Source of the DNA: Methylomonas koyamae | GTDB lineage: Bacteria; Pseudomonadota; Gammaproteobacteria; Methylococcales; Methylomonadaceae | Direction: 5' to 3' | DNA: 64,000 bases | NCBI RefSeq assembly: GCF_019669905.1 | Contig: NZ_AP019777.1 | Location: forward strand, 4,588,001-4,652,000 | Shown here: positions 19,328 through 27,578 of the stretch, one piece after another | Layout: each line of letters opens with the position of its first letter | Numbering within the stretch: position 1 is the stretch's first letter | The notes under the pieces: model-generated | The model's database searches: none | Seen by the model: only the letters and a program-made list of their open reading frames with translations | What the model was told of the DNA's origin: nothing | Made by a program: the position numbers and the translations under genes

Positions 19328-19594
19328 CTACCAACCGCGCCGGTAATCGTAGTCGGGGTAAGGCGCGTGACGGTCGTGCCGGTAATCGCGCGGCGGCGGC
19401 AAAGCATGGTAACGCGGCGGCACGCGTTGGTAACCCCATCTCGGCGGAAGATACGCCGGGCGGTAAGGCCCGTGGTGGTGCCGGTAATGCTGGTGATGGT
19501 GGCCGTGGCGGCGGCCATGCCCCCAATCTTCGTGCGCGGCGGCCACACCGGAAAACGACAAACAAAACAAAGCGATGGCTAACAACCTGAACAT
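19328..19594 (-). CDS. Small secreted His-rich protein
   Basis: Protein of 88 residues with a Sec signal peptide (FRLLAIALFCLSFSGVAAA, cut before HEDW). The mature part is full of His, Arg, Tyr and Pro (HGRRHGHHHQHYRHHHG). It has an ideal AGGAGG ribosome site just before the ATG. It is followed at once by the His-rich lipoprotein gene. The composition suggests periplasmic metal binding. The family is uncertain; it resembles short 'YXWGXW'-type or His-rich exported proteins only in general style. Confidence 0.7.
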   Translation of the reverse strand: MFRLLAIALFCLSFSGVAAAHEDWGHGRRHGHHHQHYRHHHGPYRPAYLPPRWGYQRVPPRYHALPPPRDYRHDRHAPYPDYDYRRGW

Positions 19595-19833
19595 ATATCC
19601 TCCTTTGCGGACTGTTTCAGTTGCAGCAGATTGTTCTCCATTCAGCTTAATATCGGCTTAGCGCGGCTCACTTCGCGGCCAAACGAGAATCGCAGCGCCA
19701 AATTCATTCCCGCCACGATGACAACGGACTGTTTCGCAATAGATAGCGGTTCAAGCGATTTACCAGGCGCAACGCCGATCGGTCGACAGCCGGCTATAAC
19801 CGCTATACCGAATCGTCCCTAACCGGGATGGAA

Positions 19834-20430
19834 TTAGGCCCCAGCGGCCAATGACCGTTTATGCCATTCGCTGCAAAGTTTTCTGAACGAGCGACTACGG
19901 TCAAATGCTAACTGCAAGTTTATTTGCGCGGAAAACGCCGGCTGATCGGTGGTTTCGCCATACGAACGATTGGCCATGCAAGCCTTGATCCACCCCTTGG
20001 CATCGCGCGGTTGTTCGGGATCGACAAACTTTGCCGGGTCGTAAGTAAAGCCTCGATGTCCCTGCAGCGATTCGGCGGCTGCGACAAACCAGGCCTCGTA
20101 CTCTCTGTTTGCCAACACCACGGAAATTTTCCGGTGCGGGACGATACTTTCGGCGCGCCGCAAAATCTCTTGGCCCAGTTCGGCGGGGCAGTCATCGTCC
20201 GCATCGAACAGAATCAATATCCAGCCCTCGTCGCCGCATTTGTTAGCGGCAAGACTTAAGTGGCGACGAAATTCGTCCGCTCTGTTTAAAAAGCGGTCGC
20301 GACGAACTCGAATCGGATACCCCACATCGACGTGTATGTCCGGGGTTAACCACTGGTTGAGTCGCCGTAACAGAATGGGTAAAGCGATAACTTCGCCATC
20401 GCCTTCCACAATCGCGGTTACATTGATCAC
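19834..20430 (-). CDS. DUF4276 (Toprim-like) protein, ATPase partner
   Basis: Protein of 198 residues of the DUF4276 family, a Toprim-related fold. The acidic residues of the fold are visible: E9 in VEGDGE near the N-terminus and D76/D78 in ILILFDADDD. It starts with GTG at 20430, overlapping the ATPase stop as GTGA (4 bp), so expression is coupled. ATPase plus Toprim pairs occur in OLD-like and PARIS-type defence systems, where the Toprim protein is the nuclease effector. Whether this pair defends against phage is inference. Confidence 0.82.
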   Translation of the reverse strand: MINVTAIVEGDGEVIALPILLRRLNQWLTPDIHVDVGYPIRVRRDRFLNRADEFRRHLSLAANKCGDEGWILILFDADDDCPAELGQEILRRAESIVPHRKISVVLANREYEAWFVAAAESLQGHRGFTYDPAKFVDPEQPRDAKGWIKACMANRSYGETTDQPAFSAQINLQLAFDRSRSFRKLCSEWHKRSLAAGA

Positions 20431-21629
20431 GGCCGACTATCTCCAAATAAATCGGTTTGCTTTTGTTCTTCCAATTCCAGTTGTTTGCGGTCGGGAACCA
20501 ATTGATTCAGACGCAGCAATTCGCCGGCAGAAAACAGCGAGTCTCGCATCGCTTGCCGAGACGCTTCGTCGATAGGGCCGATCCGGGTTTCACCTTTTTC
20601 GGAAACCACTGACAATAATGAATCGGCGCTTAACTGCAAATCGTCGAGCAGGTCCGGACTGTGGCTGGTGACGATGATTTGAGTTTCTTGCGACGCCCGA
20701 TTCAGCGCTTCGCGCAAAGCCGAACTTGCCGCCGGATGCAAAGCCGTCTCCGGCTCTTCGATACCGATCAAGGTGGGGGCGTAATCCGGGTTACCCTGAA
20801 ATAGCGCAGCCAATATTCCCAGTGCCCTTAACGTGCCGTCCGACATGTTTTGTGCCAGAAAGCGCCAGGGGTGCTTAGCGCCGGCCATGTCCTGCCGAAA
20901 TTCCAAAGTCTCCATCGGGCCAATGGACTTACGCTCCACGCCATGAACCATAGGTACGACGGTTTGCAAATAGTCCTGGATGATGGTCATGCGTTCCGGC
21001 GAAACTCTTTCTAAATGGCCTATGACACTGGCGATGTTTTCTCCGACCGGCTTTAATAACCTACCCTCTTGCGGTTTTTGCAGTTCGCGCATTAACTTGG
21101 GATTCAAATTGTAAAATCCCATGGTGGAGAGCAAATCGAAAACCGGACGAAATTCGGTCATGCCGGAAGCGGCGACCAAGGCCAAACGGTCGGAGGTCAC
21201 AGAGGGGAACGTCGACTCGCTAGTGTTGCGCAGTTTGCCTTTATCGATCTGGAAAAACGGGCCTCTACCGATACCTTCCAATACGCATTCCTCGGTCTGC
21301 ACTTTGTAGCCTTGGCCGGAAAGCGCGCCAACATTGAATGCATAATGCCCTCTTTGCCCGTTAGCAAGCAAGAATTCCAGACGAATGCCGAAATGGTTTG
21401 GATGGCCACTGGAATATCTGCGCACTTCCGACAGGCCGCCGCGTTCGTTTAAGGCATTGTCCAGCGAACTGGTTAAGGCATCTCGCACCAAGTGCAAGGC
21501 GTCGAGAAAATTGCTTTTACCGGAACCGTTTGCCCCGACCAAATAGGTGAGCTGGTCCAATTTTACGTTGCAATAACCGATGCTTTTGTAATTCCGTAAT
21601 ACGACGCGAGTGATATGGGCATGGGCCAT
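20427..21629 (-). CDS. AAA ATPase (OLD/SMC-like), partner of DUF4276
   Basis: ABC/SMC-type ATPase of 400 residues. Walker A is GANGSGKS at 32-39 after an N-terminal VVLRNYKSIGY strand. The signature-like NMSDGTLRALGILAAL comes at about 265-280, Walker B is LIGIEEPETALHP and the switch histidine is in IIVTSHSPDLL. This matches the AAA_21/AAA_15 group found with Toprim or DUF4276 partners. The ATP-binding site looks intact. It forms a two-gene operon with the DUF4276 gene. Flanking DNA on both sides lacks integrase or tRNA genes, so no island boundary is visible. Confidence 0.9.
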   Translation of the reverse strand: MAHAHITRVVLRNYKSIGYCNVKLDQLTYLVGANGSGKSNFLDALHLVRDALTSSLDNALNERGGLSEVRRYSSGHPNHFGIRLEFLLANGQRGHYAFNVGALSGQGYKVQTEECVLEGIGRGPFFQIDKGKLRNTSESTFPSVTSDRLALVAASGMTEFRPVFDLLSTMGFYNLNPKLMRELQKPQEGRLLKPVGENIASVIGHLERVSPERMTIIQDYLQTVVPMVHGVERKSIGPMETLEFRQDMAGAKHPWRFLAQNMSDGTLRALGILAALFQGNPDYAPTLIGIEEPETALHPAASSALREALNRASQETQIIVTSHSPDLLDDLQLSADSLLSVVSEKGETRIGPIDEASRQAMRDSLFSAGELLRLNQLVPDRKQLELEEQKQTDLFGDSRP

Positions 21630-22002
21630 GGGCTCTAACTTCTCTATGTTTTGATACAGGTAACTTGCTGGATTCGCCTACCTTCAACCCAGAACCTTGA
21701 GGCCGAGTAGACCCGACGGAAATATCGAAATAACCGAGCTTATGCTTTTGAACGACTCGCCAAAGCGCATCTGTTTCTGGTTATTCAAGCCGGTGCTCAA
21801 CTTGCTGTGCCCATGTTACCGAAGTTAGCGGCGATTGCAGCAAAAGGCATTCCGGAAACGGCCAGGCCCAACGCGCTGCCGCCCGCGGCAAAATTTGACT
21901 TTATCGGCGGCTCGACCCGCCGAGATATCGACTTAACCCAAGCCAGCCCGACTGCAGCGTTTCGTCAAGCCGGCTTTCGGGCTCCTCACCGGTACAGCCG
22001 CA
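21630..22002. other. Intergenic region, nothing recognised
   Basis: About 370 bp between the ATPase gene start and the end of the BNR-protein gene. It must contain the ATPase promoter and the end of the BNR transcript. I see no convincing gene, hairpin with T-run, or repeat in it. Confidence 0.5.
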
Positions 22003-23226
22003 TCAATTCAATTCGACCACGGCCAGCCTTACCCGCTTCAGGGCCGGATCGGTCCAGGCCACGTAGGCTTGGTTGCCGATCACTTGCGTCGCCAGATACT
22101 TGCTGGGCCATTTCGGGAATCCGCCGCGATACAGCGTGGTGCGGCGGCTGATTTTACCGTCCTCGCCGAGCTTGGCCACGCGCAATTCGTCGTCCGGTCC
22201 CTGCCGGCCACGCCAACTGACCAGAGCCGAACCGTCTTCCAGCAACGAGGCATTGGCGTAACCGCTGGCGTCGGCATCCAACTCGACCGGTGCCCGGAAC
22301 GTTTCGCCGCCGTCGTGCGAGAACGCCGCCTTGACCCGGCCCTTGCCGTCGGCGGCGCTGAACCAGGCCACCACGGCATTGGCCGGTGCCAGATCGACCG
22401 ACGGCCCGTTGCTAGGGCAACCGCCTATCACCCAGCCGTCGGCGTGGACGCTGCCGATTTGCGGCGTTGCGCTAACCGGCTGCCAGCGCACCGCACTAAT
22501 GTCGCGGATTTCGCCGGCGGCATGGTCGCGGTAGACAGTCAGCAAACGTTCGCCGAGCGCCGCAGTGTAGCTGCGGCAGCAGGAACAAACGTCGTTGTCC
22601 AGAATTTGTTCGGGATTCGCCCGCCAATCCCTATCGATCACGGCCGACACCAACTGGTAGCGGTTGGCTTTCGGATCGGCGGCCGGATCGTGGCTGGCTA
22701 AACGCATGTCGGTCCAGACCAATGCCAAGCGCCCGCCCGGCAGCGCCGCCAGCGACATTTGCGCGTCGTAGACCCGCGCTGCCGCGCCGTAAGGTTTCAG
22801 CGGCGCGCTCCAGCTCAGGCCGCCGTCGATAGAGCGCGCCAGAAAAATATCGGAAGCATAACGGTCCGTCGAGTCCGTGGGATACGGCATCCAGGCAGCG
22901 GCCAGGCTGCCGTCGCTCAAGCCCAGCACGACCGGCGGATCGGCCAGTTTGCCTTGCTCGCGGATTACCGTTAACGGCAGACTCCAGCCCGTTTTTTCCA
23001 GCACGGCAAATTTGGCGGTGCTGGCATTGCCGTCGGTTTCCACCCAACTCAGGATCAGCTCGCCCGCCGCGGTTTTTTCCAAATGGTGTTGCTGGCTATT
23101 GTCGGCGGCCGGCACTGCCAGTTCCCGCCATTTCAGCGGCCGGTCGGCGAAGGCGGCGGAGCTGGCAACCGCCAGCAAAACCGAGACTGCGAATCCGGCC
23201 GTTGCGGCCCGCGAAAATTTGTTCAT
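22003..23226 (-). CDS. Secreted BNR-repeat (sialidase-fold) protein with CxCC motif
   Basis: Exported protein of 407 residues with a signal peptide (residues 1-27, cut after AFA). It should form a beta-propeller: Asp-box repeats are visible at SIDGGLSWS (132-140) and SHDGGETFR (about 303). Sialidase catalytic residues are not evident, so the usual 'exo-alpha-sialidase' label is doubtful. A CxCC motif (C214, C216, C217 in DVCSCCRSY) and C270 form a cysteine cluster that could bind a metal or form disulphides. It starts 27 bp after the stop of a TonB-dependent receptor, has an AGAGG ribosome site, and is surely co-transcribed with it. This implies a role in substrate capture or processing for that receptor. 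Confidence 0.8.
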   Translation of the reverse strand: MNKFSRAATAGFAVSVLLAVASSAAFADRPLKWRELAVPAADNSQQHHLEKTAAGELILSWVETDGNASTAKFAVLEKTGWSLPLTVIREQGKLADPPVVLGLSDGSLAAAWMPYPTDSTDRYASDIFLARSIDGGLSWSAPLKPYGAAARVYDAQMSLAALPGGRLALVWTDMRLASHDPAADPKANRYQLVSAVIDRDWRANPEQILDNDVCSCCRSYTAALGERLLTVYRDHAAGEIRDISAVRWQPVSATPQIGSVHADGWVIGGCPSNGPSVDLAPANAVVAWFSAADGKGRVKAAFSHDGGETFRAPVELDADASGYANASLLEDGSALVSWRGRQGPDDELRVAKLGEDGKISRRTTLYRGGFPKWPSKYLATQVIGNQAYVAWTDPALKRVRLAVVELN

Positions 23227-23253
23227 GTCGATTACCTCTGCATCGCTGCCGGA

Positions 23254-25782
23254 TCAGTACTCCACCCGAATCGAGCCGACGGCGGTCAGCGGCGCCCCCG
23301 GATAAACCCCCAGCGCCGGCGCGACGTTGGAATCGGGATCGGTGGATTCGTAATATTCCTTATCCAGCAAATTGCGAATGTTGAATTGGGCGGTAATCCT
23401 GGAACCGCCGATTTTGTGTTTATACGCCAAGAATGCATCCATCCGCACGTAGCCCGGCATCTGGAAACTGTTGGCATTGTCGCCTTCGCGCTGCCCGGCG
23501 GCAACCCCGCCGAGGCCGGCACTGAAACCGTCCTTGGCGGCATAGCCGTTGGCGTCGTAGCGCAACCACAAACTGCCGGAATGTTCCGGCACGTTGTTTA
23601 AACGGTTGCCGCGGGTAGCGCCGCTGTAATCCTTCAGCACCCTGGCATCGGTAAAGGCATAGCTGCCGATCAGGCTGAAGTTGTTGCTCAAGTAACCGGT
23701 CATATCCAGCTCGATACCCTGGCTGCGCTGCAGATTGGCGATCTTGTCGAACGGGTCCGGCGTGCTTAAATCGTTGACCAAAATATTATCCTTTTCCAGG
23801 TGGTAGTAGGCCAAAGTTGCCAATAGCCGTTGGTCGAACAAGCGGGTCTTGATGCCGGCTTCGAATTGTTCGCCGATTTGCGGATCGAAACTTCTGCCGT
23901 CGGCGCTCGGCGCGTTATTGGCGCCGAACGAAGTAGTCCAGTTGCCGTACAGGTTCAACTCGTCGAACAATTCGTAGGCAATGCCGACTTTGGGGCTGAA
24001 GCCCTGGTCCTCCCTTTTGAAGGCATTGACCTGGCTCTCGGCGGTGGCAAAATCGAAACCGTTGCCGCGCCCGGTCTCGGTCCAGTCGTAACGGCCGCCG
24101 CCCATGACGTGCAGCTTATCCCACAACGTGATTTGGTCCTGGAAATACACGCCGTACCAGCCGTTGTAAATCGAGGCGCGGTTACCGATGCCGCCGTTCG
24201 CCGCCGTGCCGAAAGTGTCGCCGACCGTAGCAAAGGCATTGTCGAACGTCGCTTGCGGAATACCGTAACTCGGGTATGGATCGTAGATATTGATCGCCAA
24301 CGCCGGATTGGCGCTCTTCCAACGGCCGTCGCCACCGTACTTGTTGAACGTGCGGTAAAAATCGAATCCGAGCAACAGATCGTGTTTCAGCTCGCCGGTT
24401 TGAAATTTACCGGTGACATCCAGGTTGGCGGCGTAATGCTCCTGCTCGGTGATTTGCCGAAAAATATTGCGCTGCATCAGTCCGGTGGTCTGATTCAGCG
24501 CGGCGGCCGCGTTAAAAGCCGGCCCAGGATTGACGAAAGTGGTGCCGCCCTCTGCCAGACTGGCCAGGAAGCGGTTGTGGATGGCCCAATCCTGATTGAA
24601 GCGGTGGTTGATTTCGGTGCCTATTTTGACGCCGGATTGCTCGCCCATCGGCGTGTTCGGATCGCCCAGGTTGCGGCTGATCGGGATCGCCGCCGGCCGA
24701 TTGCCGATTACCGGAATACCGAAGTCGGCCGGCGCGGTTTTATCGGTGCCTTCGATATCCAGGGTCAGGTCGGTGGCATCGCTGGGGCGCCAGGTAATGC
24801 TGGGATTGAACACCATCCGGTCCACCGAGACGAAATCCCGAAACGAGCCGTTGCTCTGGTAAGCGCCGGAGAAGCGGTAGACCAGCGATTTGTCCGCCGT
24901 CAACGGACCGCCGGCGTCCCATTGGGTCCGGTAATGGTCGTAGTTGCCGAACTGCTGTTCCAGCGAGTAGTAAGCGCTATCCAGGCCGCGTTTGGTGGTC
25001 AGATTGATCATGCCGCCCGGCTCGGTACGGCCGTAGAGCTGGGCCGGGCCTTTGATGACTTCGACGTTTTCCAGGTTGCCGGCGTCGAAATCGCCGAAGA
25101 AGGCCTCGCTGGCCATCAGGCCGTTGCGGTAGACGTTGCCGTTGCGGAAGCCGCGAATGATGAAACCGGTGCCGCCGCCGAGGGAAGGATTGGCGCGCAC
25201 GCCGCTGACGTTCTCCAGCGCATCTTTAATCCGGGTGGTTTTCTGGTCGTCCATTACCGCCCGCGAGACCACCTGAATCGAGGTCGGCGTTTCGAAAATA
25301 GGGGTATTGGTCTTGGTTGCGGCGAAGGACTTGTCGACCGCATAGTCCTTGCTGTAAGGGTCGCTCGCGCCGTAACTGCGGGAACCGGACACCGTTACCG
25401 CAGACAGGGTCGAAACCTCGGCTGGCGCAGCCGGCGCCTTTTCCAGCGTTATGGTGCCGTTGGCGGTCGTGCGCGGCGCCAATCCGGAGCCGAACAATAA
25501 GCGTTGCAGCGCCTGTTGCGCGGTGAACTGGCCTTTTACGCCGGGCGATTGCAGGCCCGCCGCCAGTTCGGCCGGATAACTGAGCGCCATGCCGCTGGCG
25601 TCGGCAAACGCGTTCAACGCCGCTGCCAGCGGCTGCGGGGCGATGTCGAACGCCTGTGTCCGCTCGGCGGCAAACGCCGGCTGCATGCCGGCTACTGCGA
25701 ACGCCGCCAGCGGCAGCGTCCGCAACATAAACGGGAAAGGACGGAATACGCCGCGTAAGCTGCGGCTGTTTCGACTGGCCAT
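23254..25782 (-). CDS. TonB-dependent siderophore-type receptor with STN domain
   Basis: Outer-membrane receptor of 842 residues. The signal peptide ends near AFA (residue 38). The STN signalling domain follows (FDIAPQPLAAALNAFADASG to GTITLE, about 43-112). The plug starts near 140 with TNTPIFETPTSIQVVSRAVMDDQ and LENVEVIKGPAQLYGRTEPGGMINLTTK. The rest is the 22-strand barrel, ending in a C-terminal aromatic (RVEY). The STN domain predicts cell-surface signalling through a FecR/FecI pair, but none is adjacent. The start has AGGAG 6 bp upstream. The ligand is unknown; the co-transcribed BNR protein is the only clue. Confidence 0.93.
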   Translation of the reverse strand: MASRNSRSLRGVFRPFPFMLRTLPLAAFAVAGMQPAFAAERTQAFDIAPQPLAAALNAFADASGMALSYPAELAAGLQSPGVKGQFTAQQALQRLLFGSGLAPRTTANGTITLEKAPAAPAEVSTLSAVTVSGSRSYGASDPYSKDYAVDKSFAATKTNTPIFETPTSIQVVSRAVMDDQKTTRIKDALENVSGVRANPSLGGGTGFIIRGFRNGNVYRNGLMASEAFFGDFDAGNLENVEVIKGPAQLYGRTEPGGMINLTTKRGLDSAYYSLEQQFGNYDHYRTQWDAGGPLTADKSLVYRFSGAYQSNGSFRDFVSVDRMVFNPSITWRPSDATDLTLDIEGTDKTAPADFGIPVIGNRPAAIPISRNLGDPNTPMGEQSGVKIGTEINHRFNQDWAIHNRFLASLAEGGTTFVNPGPAFNAAAALNQTTGLMQRNIFRQITEQEHYAANLDVTGKFQTGELKHDLLLGFDFYRTFNKYGGDGRWKSANPALAINIYDPYPSYGIPQATFDNAFATVGDTFGTAANGGIGNRASIYNGWYGVYFQDQITLWDKLHVMGGGRYDWTETGRGNGFDFATAESQVNAFKREDQGFSPKVGIAYELFDELNLYGNWTTSFGANNAPSADGRSFDPQIGEQFEAGIKTRLFDQRLLATLAYYHLEKDNILVNDLSTPDPFDKIANLQRSQGIELDMTGYLSNNFSLIGSYAFTDARVLKDYSGATRGNRLNNVPEHSGSLWLRYDANGYAAKDGFSAGLGGVAAGQREGDNANSFQMPGYVRMDAFLAYKHKIGGSRITAQFNIRNLLDKEYYESTDPDSNVAPALGVYPGAPLTAVGSIRVEY

Positions 25783-26020
25783 TGCTATCTCCTGAATTGG
25801 TACGAATTTGCCTCAAACCTTGAGGATGCAATGAAGACGGGCCAGCACAAGTTTCCCTCAATACGCCCGGCGATTTTTTTAGGCGGGCGGCGCCATCCGC
25901 CGGCGGCAAAGCTTGACGGCGCTAACGGCGCAGGTGCATGCTGCGGCACTTTCCACCACCCGCCGAAACCGGCCGGATTGCTTGCTCCGGCCGGCGACAG
26001 GCGACACTAGAGGAGGCTCC

Positions 26021-26434
26021 ATGTCCGAAACCACGTTAAACGGCAGTTGCCTGTGCGGCGCCGTAAAATTTCAAGTCCGCGGCGAACCGCAACGCTTTTA
26101 CCACTGCCATTGCCAACGTTGCCGCAAGGCCTCCGGCAGCGGCCATGCCAGCAATCTGTTCCTCAGCAACGCGACATTAAACTTTAGCCAAGGCGAAACT
26201 TTGCTAAAGCGTTACAAAGTACCCGAAGCCCAACGCTTTGCCCGCCAGTTTTGCAGCGAATGCGGCTGTGCCGTGGCACGTTTCATACCGGAATTGGAAG
26301 CGGTATTGATTCCGGCCGGCACCTTGGACGACGAGGCGCCGATCCAGCCGCAAGCGCGGATTTTCTGGGACTCGCGTGCCATCTGGTCTTGTGCCGGCGA
26401 CGATTTGCCGCGCTTCGCCGAATATCCGACCTGA
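26021..26434 (+). CDS. GFA-family zinc protein
   Basis: Protein of 137 residues of the GFA (formaldehyde-activating enzyme/CENP-V-like) family. Zinc ligands are seen in GSCLCGAVKF, FYHCHCQRCRKASGSGHAS and FCSECGCAVAR. True Gfa was proposed to speed the condensation of glutathione with formaldehyde, but most family members have no proven activity. The ATG at 26021 follows AGGAGG. It is 25 bp upstream of an oxidoreductase gene and likely co-transcribed with it. It is divergent from the TonB receptor. Confidence 0.88.
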   Translation: MSETTLNGSCLCGAVKFQVRGEPQRFYHCHCQRCRKASGSGHASNLFLSNATLNFSQGETLLKRYKVPEAQRFARQFCSECGCAVARFIPELEAVLIPAGTLDDEAPIQPQARIFWDSRAIWSCAGDDLPRFAEYPT

Positions 26435-26459
26435 GCGACCTGTCCGCGATACAAAGCCA

Positions 26460-27455
26460 ATGGCAATCTCATTCGACGAAGTCCGCTGGGGCATGATCGG
26501 CTGCGGCGCGGTCGCCGAACGCAAAAGCGCACCGGCCTTCGACAAGATCGCCCATTCCCGCCTGGTCGCGGTAATGGGCCGCAACCCGGCCAAAGCGGCG
26601 GACTATGCAGCGCGCCACGGCGTAGCGCGCTGGTACGCCGATACAGAGAAGCTGATTGCCGATCCGGAAGTCAATGCCGTGTACATCGCGACGCCGCCCG
26701 CCAGTCACGCCGAATACGCGTTACAGGCCTTGGCCGCCGGCAAACCGGTTTACGTGGAAAAGCCGATGGCCTGCCGTTACGGCGAATGCCTGACAATGAA
26801 CCAAGCCGCCGAAGCAGCCGGATTACCGCTGTTCGTGGCTTATTACCGGCGGGCGTTGCCGTATTTCTTGCACGTGAAGGAGTTGCTCGATGCCGGGGCT
26901 ATCGGCACGATATTGGCCGTCAACATCAGTCTGGTGCAATCGCCGCGTCCGGCCGACCGCAATCCGGACCGGCTGCCGTGGCGGGTCAAACCCGAGATCG
27001 CCGGCGGCGGCTACTTTTTCGATCTGGCCTGCCATACGCTGGACGTGCTGGATTTCATGCTCGGGCCGATCATCGACGTTAGCGGCCATAGCGCTAACCG
27101 CGGCGGGCTTTATCCGGCGGAAGACACCGTTTCCGCGTCGTTCCGCTTCGCCAATGGCGCCATCGGCTCCGGTTTTTGGTGCTTCGCCGCCGCCGAATCC
27201 GGCCGGGCCGACCGCGTCGAAATTCTGGGCAGCGCCGGCGCAATTCGGTTTGCCAGCTTTGCCTTTACCCCTATCGTGCTGGAAAACGGCACCGGAACCC
27301 GCCAATGGCTGCCGCCGAATCCGGAAAACATCCAGTTGCACCTGATCGAAGCGATTGTCGCCGAATTGCGCGGCCTGGGCCGCTCGCCGTCCACCGGCGC
27401 AACGGCGGCCAGAACCCAATGGGTGATGGACGCTATCGCCGGACATTTGGCCTGA
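26460..27455 (+). CDS. Gfo/Idh/MocA-family NAD(P)-dependent oxidoreductase
   Basis: Cytoplasmic dehydrogenase of 331 residues. The Rossmann dinucleotide loop is GMIGCGAVAERKSAPAF near the N-terminus. The family EKP motif is in VYVEKPMACRY. The catalytic-region histidine is in GGGYFFDLACHTLDVLDFMLG. The substrate is probably a sugar or inositol-like polyol, but cannot be named. The ATG at 26460 is chosen because it directly precedes the Rossmann strand (ISFDEVRWGMIG). It lies just downstream of the GFA gene. Confidence 0.9.
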   Translation: MAISFDEVRWGMIGCGAVAERKSAPAFDKIAHSRLVAVMGRNPAKAADYAARHGVARWYADTEKLIADPEVNAVYIATPPASHAEYALQALAAGKPVYVEKPMACRYGECLTMNQAAEAAGLPLFVAYYRRALPYFLHVKELLDAGAIGTILAVNISLVQSPRPADRNPDRLPWRVKPEIAGGGYFFDLACHTLDVLDFMLGPIIDVSGHSANRGGLYPAEDTVSASFRFANGAIGSGFWCFAAAESGRADRVEILGSAGAIRFASFAFTPIVLENGTGTRQWLPPNPENIQLHLIEAIVAELRGLGRSPSTGATAARTQWVMDAIAGHLA

Positions 27456-27578
27456 AGCCGTAACGTAAACCAACGGGCCGGCGAGTGTTATTGCCGATTG
27501 TCCAGCAGGGGGCCTCCGGAAAAATCCGCACAAAATAGCCGCAATTCAGCTATTGATTGCGATCTGCCAAGCGAACGG

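Noticed and set aside
22003..23226. Annotation as a true sialidase
   Set aside because: Asp boxes are present, but the arginine triad and Tyr/Glu catalytic residues could not be identified. Called only a BNR-propeller protein.
23830..25500. 556-codon plus-strand frame opposite a TonB receptor gene
   Set aside because: Shadow of the receptor's codon bias; no signal or domain features. The minus-strand receptor has a signal peptide, STN, plug and barrel.
25783..25870. ECF-type promoter (GGAAAC ... CGTC) before the receptor at 23254
   Set aside because: The two elements are only about 10 bp apart, too close for a sigma factor promoter.
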